Assembly (NCBI RefSeq): GCF_018223345.1
Contig: NZ_CP073587.1
Coordinates: 35,001 to 99,000, forward strand
From: Shewanella yunxiaonensis
GTDB lineage: Bacteria; Pseudomonadota; Gammaproteobacteria; Enterobacterales; Shewanellaceae
Reading direction: 5' to 3'
Length of the DNA stretch: 64,000 bases
Shown here: positions 1-10,810 of the stretch, piece after piece
Position numbering within the stretch: position 1 is the stretch's first letter
Layout: each line of letters starts with the position of its first letter
Program-made: the position numbers and the translations under genes
The notes under the pieces: model-generated
Databases searched by the model: none
Seen by the model: only the letters and a program-made list of their open reading frames with translations
What the model was told of the DNA's origin: nothing

Positions 1-2330
<2,330 letters not shown>

Positions 2331-2415
2331 ACAACCCAGATGGGTTTTAACCTTGAATGAATATGAATGCTTGGTTGAAGTAGAGAACGAAGCAGCTTTC
2401 CGAATTGACCGAATT

Positions 2416-2533
2416 TGCTTGGTGACAATAGCATTGTGGTCCCACCTGACTCCATTCCGAACTCAGAAGTGAAACACAATCGCGCCGATGGTAGTGTGGG
2501 GTCTCCCCATGTGAGAGTAGGTCATCGCCAAGC
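2416..2533 (+). rRNA. rrf: 5S ribosomal RNA
   Basis: This lies about 85 bases after the 23S end, the usual position. The 5' segment GCTTGGTGA pairs with TCGCCAAGC at the 3' end to form helix I. The central part carries the conserved CCGAACTCAGAAGTGAAAC loop. Both ends are set by the helix I pairing and may be off by 1-3 bases. Confidence 0.95.
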
Positions 2534-2588
2534 GCCTATTTAGTCAGATGCGCAGCGTCTGGCAGTAAGAATTGGGCTTCGGCCCAGT

Positions 2589-2665
2589 GGGGTGGTAGTT
2601 CAGTTGGTTAGAATACCGGCCTGTCACGCCGGGGGTCGCGGGTTCGAGTCCCGTCCATCCCGCCA
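2589..2665 (+). tRNA. tRNA-Asp (anticodon GTC)
   Basis: A 77-base cloverleaf follows the 5S gene. The acceptor stem GGGGTGG pairs with CCATCCC with one G-T wobble, the anticodon loop reads CTGTCAC (anticodon GTC), the T-arm holds GGTTCGAGTCC, and the CCA end is encoded. It closely resembles E. coli tRNA-Asp, which also sits at the distal end of some rrn operons. It is probably co-transcribed with the rRNA and excised by RNases. Confidence 0.97.
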
Positions 2666-2673
2666 CTAATAGC

Positions 2674-2707
2674 AAGGCCTCGTCTCACGACGAGGCCTTT
2701 TGCTTTT
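2674..2707 (+). terminator. rrn operon intrinsic terminator
   Basis: An 11-bp perfect stem (AAGGCCTCGTC / GACGAGGCCTT) with a TCAC loop is followed by a T-rich tail. It lies 8 bases after tRNA-Asp and closes the ribosomal operon. Confidence 0.9.
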
Positions 2708-3014
2708 TACTCTCTTGCGTTATCTCTGTGAACTTTCTTATTACTAGCGCTATCGGATTTGTCATAATTTAAATGACACAGTGTGATATTTTTTGCTTTT
2801 ATTACAACAGTTATGGCGTCATTAGCACTAATTTAGTGCGAATTTTCAGCATATTATTGGATGTGTATCTATTCTTGCCTAGAAATGATTAAAAAATCTT
2901 CTGTTACAAAAGATGGCACTTCTTGACGTATGTAATATAACAACACTGTGATTTGCATAGTTATCCGCTAATTTAAAGTCGCTATAATATGCAATCTGAA
3001 TAAAGGTAATAGAT
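2708..3014. other. AT-rich intergenic region without a gene
   Basis: About 300 bases between the rrn terminator and the YkgJ-type gene. I see no RNA gene or credible coding frame. A probable promoter for the downstream pair lies at its right end (see 2961-2988). Confidence 0.6.
2961..2988 (+). promoter_or_regulatory. possible sigma70 promoter for the ykgJ-like/nsrR-like pair
   Basis: A perfect -10 hexamer TATAAT (2983-2988) has a weak TTATCC 16 bases upstream, about 27 bases before the first start codon. The -10 is convincing and the -35 is weak, so an activator may be involved. I found no clear NsrR-type repeat around it. Confidence 0.4.
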
Positions 3015-3266
3015 GTGAACTGTAGAGTTGGATGTGGCGCTTGTTGTATTGCGCCGTCAATCACTAGTCCCATTCCGGGTATGCCTGAAGGTAAGCCAGC
3101 AGGTGTAAGATGTATCCAATTGGATCAGCATAATCTTTGCCTATTATTTGGCAAGCCTGAGCGTCCTCAGGTATGTAGTCAGTTTCATGCAACTCCAGAT
3201 GTATGTGGTGATAACCGGGAGATAGCGATATGGTTGATAACCAGTTTGGAACAGCAAACATCTTAA
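3015..3266 (+). CDS. YkgJ family cysteine cluster protein
   Basis: An 83-residue protein of the UPF0153/YkgJ zinc- or iron-chelating family. The N-terminus shows the family signature CRVGCGACC (residues 3-11), followed by spaced cysteines at about 33, 43, 54 and 64. Family members are thought to coordinate a metal or Fe-S centre, but the cellular role is not established. The gene ends 14 bases before the Rrf2 regulator and is almost certainly co-transcribed with it, which suggests a link to Fe-S or nitrosative stress. The start is the first ATG, about 27 bases after a good -10 box. Length is normal for the short form of the family. Confidence 0.8.
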   Translation: MNCRVGCGACCIAPSITSPIPGMPEGKPAGVRCIQLDQHNLCLLFGKPERPQVCSQFHATPDVCGDNREIAIWLITSLEQQTS

Positions 3267-3280
3267 CGGTAGGGTGAGCC

Positions 3281-3733
3281 ATGCAATTAACACGTTATAC
3301 AGATTTTGGCGTGCGCACTCTGATGTATCTCGCCATGCAACCAGAGCGGGAGACCCTGTTCAGGATTGCGGAGATTACAGACGTCTTTGATCTATCGCCA
3401 AATCATGTTTCCAAGATAGTGCACCATCTTGGCAAGTTAGGCTATTTGCAGACAGTTCGTGGCAAGAGCGGTGGTTTTCGTCTAGGAATGGCGCCAGAAG
3501 CGATTAATGTTGGGCAGTTGGTGCGTTCATTAGAGCATTCGCTGGCACCGATCGACTGTGGCAAGCCTTACTGTCGGTTTGCGCCAGCCTGTAAATTGCA
3601 GGGAGTGTTAGGTAGAGCGGTTAAAGCGTACCTCGCGGTTTTGGATCAGTATACGCTTGCCGATGTTGTCTCTAATCGTAATGAATTGGTCGCGTTGTTA
3701 CCTGAATTTACATTAGCGGATATTGAGGACTAG
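3281..3733 (+). CDS. nsrR: Rrf2 family regulator, NsrR-like (nitric oxide sensor)
   Basis: A 150-residue Rrf2-type transcription factor. Residues 1-70 form the winged helix (LSPNHVSKIVHHLGKLGY recognition region, then the KSGGF wing). Three cysteines at 93, 98 and 104 have the C-x4-C-x5-C spacing that holds the Fe-S cluster in NsrR, and Asp8 matches the fourth-ligand position described for a Streptomyces NsrR. In the known family, the cluster reacts with NO and releases repression of NO-detoxifying genes. The upstream gene encodes a cysteine-cluster protein in the same transcript. IscR is less likely because its cysteine spacing differs. Autoregulation is possible but no operator was recognised. 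Confidence 0.82.
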   Translation: MQLTRYTDFGVRTLMYLAMQPERETLFRIAEITDVFDLSPNHVSKIVHHLGKLGYLQTVRGKSGGFRLGMAPEAINVGQLVRSLEHSLAPIDCGKPYCRFAPACKLQGVLGRAVKAYLAVLDQYTLADVVSNRNELVALLPEFTLADIED

Positions 3734-3753
3734 CATCGCCCACTTTTCGCTTG

Positions 3754-4557
3754 TCATAGCTGCTTTTTAGCTTCCGTAGCCATGTCGGCTTTTTGCGCGA
3801 GTTGCAGCGGCAATAAACTGGATGCGTGCACCAACTGCACGCCTTCTTCTGGCAATTGTTTAAGCTGCTTTTTCAGGAAGGCGATGGTTTCAGGATAAGG
3901 GTGTGCGATTAATACCACTTGCCCTTCTTTTCTTGCCAAGTGCACCGCTTCTTTTAATTGATGTTTTAGCGCTGCTAATGATGTTTGGTTATCCAGGAAT
4001 ACCTGGCGTTTCAATAACGGCACATCGTGTGTCTCTGCTTCATCTCCGGCCTTGGTATAGCGGGTTGTGACACTGTCTACGAAGTAAAGATTTTGTTGCT
4101 TTAGGACTGACATCAGCCATCCCATGGGTCTATCAAGCTGAGTTAACAGACTGCCCATATGATTATTCGTACCTTTGGCGAAGGGGATGCTTCCGATAGC
4201 GTCTTCGACAGCTTGCTTGAACTGAGTTTCTGACATCTGGTTATTCAGACCGCCTGGTCCCATCGTCCTGCCATCCAACGCCTGCATTGGTATATGTACC
4301 ATGATTTCATGACCTTTAGCGTGCGCAGCTCGGGCCATTTTTTCACCAAGAGGAGTGTGCGGTAATATTGAAAAAGTGATCCCGGGCGGCAAAGACAGTG
4401 CCGCTTCATCTGTATGACGATAACCAATGTCATCCATGATAATGGCTAGTTTGGCGGCCATGGTTTGCGAACTAAAGCATAGTAGTATTGAGAGGAGTAA
4501 TGAGCGCACGCGTCTAATTATGGTTATGGGTTTCAATCCAGCTGATAGCGGCGTCAA
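3754..4557 (-). CDS. yibQ: divergent polysaccharide deacetylase family protein (YibQ-like)
   Basis: A 267-residue exported protein of the YibQ/DUF610 family. A basic N-terminus and hydrophobic segment (about residues 15-35, ending TMAA) form a signal peptide. The mature part starts AKLAIIMDDIGY, the family's counterpart of the NodB motif, and retains HIPMQA and AHPYPET motifs. Predicted periplasmic and possibly acting on a glycan; the true substrate is unknown. It is the last gene of gpmM-envC-ctpA-yibQ. The ATG used overlaps the end of ctpA by 44 bases; an in-frame GTG around residue 17 is an alternative that keeps the hydrophobic core of the signal peptide. Confidence 0.8.
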   Translation of the reverse strand: MTPLSAGLKPITIIRRVRSLLLSILLCFSSQTMAAKLAIIMDDIGYRHTDEAALSLPPGITFSILPHTPLGEKMARAAHAKGHEIMVHIPMQALDGRTMGPGGLNNQMSETQFKQAVEDAIGSIPFAKGTNNHMGSLLTQLDRPMGWLMSVLKQQNLYFVDSVTTRYTKAGDEAETHDVPLLKRQVFLDNQTSLAALKHQLKEAVHLARKEGQVVLIAHPYPETIAFLKKQLKQLPEEGVQLVHASSLLPLQLAQKADMATEAKKQL

Positions 4558-5725
4558 ACTGATGGTCGTGATTAGGTTGACCGGCAGTTTTGGCTACATC
4601 TTTTGCCACTTCCAATGAATTGTCTCCGTTTTCTTGTGTCACTTTTATATCAGGTTCAATCCCCTTGGTGTCAAGCATTTTACCGTTTGGTGTGGTGTAT
4701 CTGGCGGTTGTCAGCTTAATCATGGAACCACGGTCATAAAGATTTGGGATCAGACTCTGTACCGTGCCTTTGCCAAAGCTTTTTTCGCCAACAACGGTTG
4801 CTCGTTGATGATCACGTAAGGCCGCGGTAAGAATTTCTGCCGCAGATGCAGAATCTTGATTGATAATAACCACCAAAGGTACATTTGCTAATAAGCGGCC
4901 AGTAGTGGCATAGAAGGTCTCGTTGGCATTGATATAGCGTCCTTGCGTTGCAACGATGACGCCTTGATCTAAAAACATATCGGCAATCGCGACTGCCTGT
5001 TCCAGTAGTCCACCGGGATTATCCCTGACATCGATGATCAGACCATTAATCTCAGTTTGCTGCCAATGTTCCAGCCAAGACTTTACGTCCTTAGCGGTAT
5101 CTTGCTGAAAATGAGTGATCCGCAGATAGCCAATGTTATCGGCCAGTAATTTGGCTTGCACTGAGTGCAAGCGAATATCCGCAGGTTGCAGCGTGACCGT
5201 AAAAGTTGAGTTTTGGCGTTTAACCTCTAGCGCAATGGCTTGCCTGCCCTGTGACGCTTGTTTGATGAGATCCAGAACTTGTGGTTGATTGGCTGCGGTG
5301 ACGCGGTGTTGATTTAAGGTAAATAAGATATCTCCCTTTTGTAGTCCTGCATTAGCTGCCGGTGAGCCTGGGAACGCCGTTTGAATGACTAATTGCGTTT
5401 GATCAGGGCTGACTTCAAAACCGAAACCGTAATATTGGCCGCGATTACTGCTCTGGAGGTCATTAGCCTGATCTACGTTGAGGAAGGTGGAATGGCTATC
5501 GAGCGTTTTGAATATGCCGTCAATTGCGGCACTCACCAGTTGCTCACGGCTGATCTTGTCGACATAGTAAGTTTCAACGGTTTCAATCACTTCATGCAGC
5601 AAAATTAAATCGGAGTGATCCTCTTTCACTGGATGATTGTAGCGCGAATAGCTGGCAACGCTTAAGGAAACCCCAATGATGATCCCTATCAGCAGAATGA
5701 GCATATTGCGTATCAATTTTGTCAT
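4514..5725 (-). CDS. ctpA: S41 family carboxy-terminal processing peptidase
   Basis: A 403-residue periplasmic serine protease of the CtpA/tail-specific family. An N-terminal membrane anchor or signal (about residues 5-25) is followed by a PDZ domain (about 90-180, with GFGFEV and QKGDILF) and the S41 catalytic domain. The serine lies in DSASAAEIL and the general-base lysine in GEKSFGKGTVQ, so the enzyme looks active. The family trims C-termini of envelope proteins and regulates peptidoglycan hydrolases, which fits its place beside envC. It starts 24 bases after the envC stop, and its 3' end overlaps yibQ. Confidence 0.9.
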   Translation of the reverse strand: MTKLIRNMLILLIGIIIGVSLSVASYSRYNHPVKEDHSDLILLHEVIETVETYYVDKISREQLVSAAIDGIFKTLDSHSTFLNVDQANDLQSSNRGQYYGFGFEVSPDQTQLVIQTAFPGSPAANAGLQKGDILFTLNQHRVTAANQPQVLDLIKQASQGRQAIALEVKRQNSTFTVTLQPADIRLHSVQAKLLADNIGYLRITHFQQDTAKDVKSWLEHWQQTEINGLIIDVRDNPGGLLEQAVAIADMFLDQGVIVATQGRYINANETFYATTGRLLANVPLVVIINQDSASAAEILTAALRDHQRATVVGEKSFGKGTVQSLIPNLYDRGSMIKLTTARYTTPNGKMLDTKGIEPDIKVTQENGDNSLEVAKDVAKTAGQPNHDHQFDAAISWIETHNHN

Positions 5726-5749
5726 ATGCTCCTCCTGCGATTTATCAGG

Positions 5750-6886
5750 TTATCGACGACAATATTGGGCGGGGTCGATCGCTTCCCCTTTATGGCGTAT
5801 CTCAAAGTATAGGCCAGGTTCAGACTGACCACCTGAGCGTCCGACCAGTGCTACTGTTTCACCTTTACGGACGATATCCCCCACATCCTTGAGTAAGGCT
5901 TGCGCATGACCGTAAAGACTCATATAGCCCTTGCCATGGTCAACCACCAGTAGCAGACCAAAACCGCGTAACCAGTCGGCGTAAATCACTTTTCCAGGTG
6001 CGATAGCTTTAATCGGTTGGCCTTCAGCGGCACCAATCATCACGCCTTTCCAGTTAACATTTCCGGAACGACGACTACCAAAACTGCTGTTCATCGTGCC
6101 ATTCGTTGGCCAGGAAAGCTTACCGCTAACATTGCCTAGCCCGTCCATTGATGGCATATCCCGCATCGCTTTCATCGCGGCGTCTACCACGCGTTTTAAC
6201 GAGGCTTCTTCAATTTGTAGCTGTTCAAGATCAGAAGCTTTACTGTTAATGACTCGCTGCAGTTCGCTTAACGTATTTTGTCGCTGTCGCTGCTCCTGCT
6301 TTAGCTGTGCGGATTGCGCCCGTTGATCCATCGCCAATTGGTTAAGCCGATCATTTTCCTGTTGCTGTTGCTGCTGCACGGCAACCAATTCTTCACGCGT
6401 TTTCTTTAATTCGTTGATCGCATCCATACGTGCTTTGTTCAGCAGGTCATAATAGGCGAGCATCCGCTCAACTGTGGCTGGATCTTCTTGATGTAATAAC
6501 AGTTTGGTGTAATCGTGGTTACCCGCAAGGAAGGCACTTTTAAGTTGTTTGGCAAGGGTTTGTTGTTGTGTCTTTTGTAGGCGTGCCAGATCTGCTTCTC
6601 GCTGATCTAAAGCCATCAATTTCTTCTGGCTGTCTGCCAGTCGTGATTCGGTTTCTGTTACCTGGCGAGCCGCCGTGCCAATCGCTTGTTCATCCTGCTT
6701 CAATAGTGACAGCAACTTTTCGCGTTGCTTACTGCTGTCTTGCAGATCATTTTGCTGGGCAGCAATCTGCTGCTGAATTTGCTTCAGTTCCGATTGCCGC
6801 CGCTCCAGATCAGATGCCAGTAGCGTTTGGCTGAATATAAGAAAGCCAGCAACAATGCTGGCTTTGGCGATCACATGCTTATGCAC
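5750..6886 (-). CDS. envC: murein hydrolase activator EnvC
   Basis: A 378-residue periplasmic protein. A signal peptide (residues 1-24, ending LLAS) precedes a long Gln/Glu-rich coiled coil (about 25-240) and a C-terminal LytM/M23 fold (about 260-375). The M23 domain lacks the zinc ligands of active enzymes: the first ligand region reads NWKGVMIG and the last reads LYFEIRHKG instead of HFE. This is the hallmark of EnvC, which does not cut murein itself but activates amidases AmiA/B at the septum under FtsEX control. It lies 10 bases after gpmM, a gene order also seen in E. coli. Confidence 0.93.
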   Translation of the reverse strand: MHKHVIAKASIVAGFLIFSQTLLASDLERRQSELKQIQQQIAAQQNDLQDSSKQREKLLSLLKQDEQAIGTAARQVTETESRLADSQKKLMALDQREADLARLQKTQQQTLAKQLKSAFLAGNHDYTKLLLHQEDPATVERMLAYYDLLNKARMDAINELKKTREELVAVQQQQQQENDRLNQLAMDQRAQSAQLKQEQRQRQNTLSELQRVINSKASDLEQLQIEEASLKRVVDAAMKAMRDMPSMDGLGNVSGKLSWPTNGTMNSSFGSRRSGNVNWKGVMIGAAEGQPIKAIAPGKVIYADWLRGFGLLLVVDHGKGYMSLYGHAQALLKDVGDIVRKGETVALVGRSGGQSEPGLYFEIRHKGEAIDPAQYCRR

Positions 6887-6896
6887 CAGTCTGTAT

Positions 6897-8438
6897 TTAC
6901 TCTTCTGTGTGGATCAAAGGGTGTCCGGTCATTTCCGCCGGTATCTGTTGCCCCAGTAACGTCAGCATGGTCGGCGCGATGTCACTTAAGCGACCACCTT
7001 CATCGATATGCGCTTTTCTGCCTACATAGATGAAAGGTACCAAATCGCTCGTGTGAGCTGTATGTGGCTGTCCGGTTGTATCATCTACCATTTTTTCGGC
7101 GTTGCCATGATCAGCGGTAATAATGCATTCCCCGCCGACCTGTTGCAGTGCTGATACGACTCGACCGATACAAGCGTCTACAGCTTCACATGCTTTCACC
7201 GCCGCGTCGAAATTGCCAGTATGGCCGACCATATCGCCGTTGGGGTAATTACAGATGATGACATCATATTGAGATGATTCAATGGCTTCAACTAGCTTAT
7301 CGGTCAATTCTGTGGAACTCATCTCCGGTTGCAGATCATAGGTTGCCACTTTCGGTGAGTTAATCAAAATCCGGTCTTCGCCGTTGAAGGGCTGTTCCAG
7401 ACCGCCATTGAAGAAGAAGGTCACATGGGCATACTTCTCGGTTTCGGAGATCCGTAGCTGACGCATACCGAGTTTTTGCAACGTTTCCCCCAGGGTATTG
7501 ACCAATTCTTCCTTTGGAAAAGCAATCGGGGCTTTGATATCGGCAGCATATTCCGTGAGTGTGACAAAATTCACCTTACGTACTACGTGGCGCGGAAAAC
7601 CGTCAAAGTCGGCGTTGATAAATGCGCGGGTCAACTGGCGCGCGCGATCGGCGCGGAAGTTCATAAAAATCAGCGCATCATTATCGTGTAATGTTGCGAC
7701 TTGACCATTATCTGATATCGCTGTCGCTGCAACGAACTCGTCGTTTTCGTCGCGGTCATAAGCTTGTTGCAACGCTTCAATGGCGTTGTTACAAGTGTAT
7801 TTGCCTTTACCTTCGGTGATCAGTGCATAAGCTTGAGCAACCCGATCCCAGCGGTTGTCGCGATCCATGGCATAATAACGCCCGATAATAGAGGCAATGC
7901 GACCAGTGCCTAACTGAGAAAATAGCGTTTCAAACATTTCCAAGCTCTGTTTGGCACTACGCGGCGGCGTGTCGCGACCATCTAGAAACGCATGCAGATA
8001 AACCTGTTTGGCTCCACGTTGTACTGCCATGCGACAGATGGCGGCAATGTGCTCTTCATGGCTATGTACACCGCCGGGCGACAGCAATCCCATAACATGA
8101 ACCGCGCCATTAGCCTTCACGGCATTATCGATCGCGGCAATCAGTACTGGGTTTTCGAAGAAATCGCCCTCTTCTATCGCTTTTCCAATTCTGGTCAGCT
8201 CCTGATAGACGATACGGCCAGAACCGATATTGATATGGCCGACTTCGGAATTGCCCATCTGTCCATCGGGTAATCCGACGTCTGTTCCTGATCCGGAAAT
8301 CAGACTGTGGGCATACTCAGTATTGAGTTGGTCCAGCACGGGCGTGTGTGCATGGAAAATGGCATTGCTATTGGTGTGCTCAGAATAGCCCCAGCCATCC
8401 AGGATCAACAGCGCCAGAGGACCTTTGATTGTCTTCAT
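6897..8438 (-). CDS. gpmM: 2,3-bisphosphoglycerate-independent phosphoglycerate mutase
   Basis: A 513-residue glycolytic enzyme interconverting 3- and 2-phosphoglycerate through a phosphoserine intermediate, using two Mn ions. The N-terminus shows the metal site LLILDGWGY, the catalytic serine lies in [11 protein letters not shown] (about residue 62), and the C-terminal metal site is [10 protein letters not shown]. Length matches the family. It is the first gene of the minus-strand operon with envC, ctpA and yibQ, and is divergent from the rhodanese gene; the 233-base gap between them should hold both promoters. Confidence 0.96.
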   Translation of the reverse strand: MKTIKGPLALLILDGWGYSEHTNSNAIFHAHTPVLDQLNTEYAHSLISGSGTDVGLPDGQMGNSEVGHINIGSGRIVYQELTRIGKAIEEGDFFENPVLIAAIDNAVKANGAVHVMGLLSPGGVHSHEEHIAAICRMAVQRGAKQVYLHAFLDGRDTPPRSAKQSLEMFETLFSQLGTGRIASIIGRYYAMDRDNRWDRVAQAYALITEGKGKYTCNNAIEALQQAYDRDENDEFVAATAISDNGQVATLHDNDALIFMNFRADRARQLTRAFINADFDGFPRHVVRKVNFVTLTEYAADIKAPIAFPKEELVNTLGETLQKLGMRQLRISETEKYAHVTFFFNGGLEQPFNGEDRILINSPKVATYDLQPEMSSTELTDKLVEAIESSQYDVIICNYPNGDMVGHTGNFDAAVKACEAVDACIGRVVSALQQVGGECIITADHGNAEKMVDDTTGQPHTAHTSDLVPFIYVGRKAHIDEGGRLSDIAPTMLTLLGQQIPAEMTGHPLIHTEE

Positions 8439-8671
8439 GTGGATTACCCGTTAACAGTGAAATCAAAATCTAAATGGAAATTGATTAGATGGTACTACAG
8501 TCATAGCGCAGGAAAAAAGTCATGGTGAAGCGATTGTCTTGATAGTTTCCCTCTGTTGACCAGTGAGCTTGCCCGCCATTCTGTGGTCGAAACAGCTGCA
8601 ATCTGCTATGGCTATGGGTATACTCTGCGCTGGTTCTTAGCTGCCCAATAACAATACAGGCTGTCAAAAAC

Positions 8672-9106
8672 ATGCAGGAATATATCGAATTTTTTAAAGC
8701 TCATCCGGTACTGACACTGGCGTGGGTGGGATTATTTATCGCAGTGCTCGTTACTTGGTTGAAGGGTGCGGTGTCAAAAGTAAAAAATGTTAACGCTCAG
8801 GAAGCCACGTTATTGATCAACAAGCAGGATGCCCAAGTGGTCGATGTACGTTCCAAAGAGGAATTTCGTAAGGGACACATTGTTAACGCTGTTAACATTC
8901 CGATGGCAGAAATTAAAAATAAAACCAACACTAACCTTGAAAAGTATAAAGCGAAACCCATTATACTGGTATGCAACGCTGGCATGACTTCAGTGCAAGC
9001 CGGTGAATTGCTTGTGAAAGACGGCTTTGAGCAAGTATTCAGCCTCAAAGGCGGTATGGGCGAGTGGCAATCCGCCAATATGCCGATATCAAAAGCCAAG
9101 CGTTAA
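8672..9106 (+). CDS. yibN: membrane-anchored rhodanese-like protein (YibN-like)
   Basis: A 144-residue protein with one N-terminal transmembrane helix (about residues 12-31) and a rhodanese domain (about 42-138). The active-site loop is VCNAGMTS with cysteine near residue 100, so sulfur transfer is possible; the domain also shows DVRSKEEFRKGHI. The family sits at the inner membrane, and in enterics yibN is next to secB, as here. No grxC lies between them, unlike E. coli. Its physiological role is not firmly known. Confidence 0.85.
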   Translation: MQEYIEFFKAHPVLTLAWVGLFIAVLVTWLKGAVSKVKNVNAQEATLLINKQDAQVVDVRSKEEFRKGHIVNAVNIPMAEIKNKTNTNLEKYKAKPIILVCNAGMTSVQAGELLVKDGFEQVFSLKGGMGEWQSANMPISKAKR

Positions 9107-9255
9107 ATTTTGTCGATGGTCGTTTTCATAACGACTGGCGTCTCGAGCTGTTCCGCTAATCCGGAATAGATAATTCAAGAGATAGTGAAATGAATCACCA
9201 TCTCCCGCAATAACAACGGCTCATGAAGGCCGGGACCAATTGGATAGGTAGCATT

Positions 9256-9735
9256 ATGGCTGAAGTAGCAAATAACGAACAACAAGCCCCACAGTTCAGC
9301 ATTCAACGTGTTTATATTAAAGATGTGTCTTTCGAAACACCTAACAGCCCAGCCGTGTTCCAGAAAGAATGGACGCCGGAGATTAAACTGGATTTGGACA
9401 CCCGCAGCGCCAAACTTGCTGATGATGTCTATGAGGTGATCCTGTCATTGACTGTGACTGCACAAAACGGCGAAGAAGTTGGCTTTCTGTGTGAAGTACA
9501 GCAAGCCGGCATCTTTGGTATTTCCGGCCTGACTGAACCACAATTGGCTCATTCACTAGGCGCTTTCTGCCCTAACGTCTTGTTCCCTTATGCTCGTGAA
9601 GCTGTGTCCAGTCTGGTCTCTCGTGGTACCTTCCCGCAATTGAATTTGGCACCAGTGAATTTCGACGCACTGTTTGCCCAGTATGTGCAGTCTCGCCAAG
9701 CTCAGGCATCACAAACTGAAGCGGCTGAAGCTTAA
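9256..9735 (+). CDS. secB: protein-export chaperone SecB
   Basis: A 159-residue cytosolic chaperone that keeps precursor proteins unfolded and hands them to SecA; active as a homotetramer. The sequence covers the whole family, including the hydrophobic groove region and the [18 protein letters not shown] core. An ATG 33 bases upstream is in frame, but the start at [10 protein letters not shown] is chosen because it matches the known Shewanella N-terminus and follows a GGATAGG ribosome-binding site. The stop is 3 bases from gpsA, so the two are co-transcribed. Confidence 0.95.
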   Translation: MAEVANNEQQAPQFSIQRVYIKDVSFETPNSPAVFQKEWTPEIKLDLDTRSAKLADDVYEVILSLTVTAQNGEEVGFLCEVQQAGIFGISGLTEPQLAHSLGAFCPNVLFPYAREAVSSLVSRGTFPQLNLAPVNFDALFAQYVQSRQAQASQTEAAEA

Positions 9736-9738
9736 GTC

Positions 9739-10755
9739 ATGACTGATTCTGCTGAAATCTCGGTGCTTGGCGCCGGTTCTTATGGAACTGCACTGGCGAT
9801 TTCCCTAGCGAGTAATGGTCACAAAACCGTGTTATGGGGACATGAGCCCGAGCATGTCGCCCGTCTTGGTGCCTCGCGCAGCAACGAAGAGTTTTTGCCT
9901 GGCATTCCGTTCCCAGACAGTCTGGTGATGGAAGCCGATCTTGGCAAAGCGCTTGCGGCTTCCCGTAATGTGCTGCTAGTAGTACCCAGCCATGTGTTTG
10001 GTGAGGTACTGCGAACTGCTAAGCCACTGTTGCGTAAGGATGCCCGCATTGTTTGGGCGACCAAAGGATTAGAGCCTGATACCGGCCGGTTGTTGCAGGA
10101 CGTGGCGCGAGATGTGCTAGGCGATGATTATCCGTTGGCGGTACTCTCTGGGCCGACGTTTGCAAAAGAGCTCGCAGCCGGTTTGCCAACGGCGATATCT
10201 ATTGCGGGTACAGATCCCGAATTTACCGAAGATCTCGTCGGTCTGCTGCATAGTCCTAAAAGCTTGCGAGTGTATGCCAACGATGACTTCATTGGATTGC
10301 AGTTGGGTGGCGCCGTAAAAAACGTTATCGCAATTGGTGCGGGAATGTCTGATGGCATCGGTTTCGGTGCCAACGCAAGAACGGCACTCATTACCCGCGG
10401 ACTGGTAGAGCTCACACGCCTTGGTTGTGCGTTAGGTGCTAAAAGTGACACCTTTATGGGCATGGCTGGCTTGGGTGACTTAGTGCTGACATGCACTGAT
10501 AACCAGTCACGCAATCGTCGGTTTGGCTTGGCGCTTGGCCAAGGTTGTGATGTGGCAACGGCGCAGCAACAGATTGGTCAGGTGGTTGAGGGATATCGCA
10601 ACACCAAAGAGGTCTTTACCCTGGCGCAGCGATTGGGCGTAGAAATGCCAATCACCGAGCAGATCTATCAGGTGCTATATCAAGGTAAATCACCACTGGA
10701 TGCTGCCAAAGAACTGTTAGCGCGTGACAAAAAATCAGAAACGACCGACGACTAA
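9739..10755 (+). CDS. gpsA: NAD(P)H-dependent glycerol-3-phosphate dehydrogenase
   Basis: A 338-residue enzyme reducing dihydroxyacetone phosphate to sn-glycerol 3-phosphate, the backbone for phospholipids. The N-terminal Rossmann motif is [11 protein letters not shown] (about residues 10-20), followed by [11 protein letters not shown] and the catalytic lysine region [13 protein letters not shown] (about residue 190). Length is typical. Paired with secB as in many gammaproteobacteria. Its product feeds PlsB, encoded at 31056. Confidence 0.96.
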   Translation: MTDSAEISVLGAGSYGTALAISLASNGHKTVLWGHEPEHVARLGASRSNEEFLPGIPFPDSLVMEADLGKALAASRNVLLVVPSHVFGEVLRTAKPLLRKDARIVWATKGLEPDTGRLLQDVARDVLGDDYPLAVLSGPTFAKELAAGLPTAISIAGTDPEFTEDLVGLLHSPKSLRVYANDDFIGLQLGGAVKNVIAIGAGMSDGIGFGANARTALITRGLVELTRLGCALGAKSDTFMGMAGLGDLVLTCTDNQSRNRRFGLALGQGCDVATAQQQIGQVVEGYRNTKEVFTLAQRLGVEMPITEQIYQVLYQGKSPLDAAKELLARDKKSETTDD

Positions 10756-10771
10756 TCCCGTTTTTGCCGAC

Positions 10772-10799
10772 AAAAGGATGCCTAATGGCATCCTTTTTT
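10772..10799. terminator. bidirectional terminator between gpsA and cusA-like gene
   Basis: The stem AAAAGGATGCC / GGCATCCTTTT with a TAAT loop has a T-run on the plus side and an A-run on the other. It sits between convergent gpsA and the RND permease and can end both transcripts. Confidence 0.85.
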
Positions 10800-10810
10800 A
10801 ATCGCGATAT

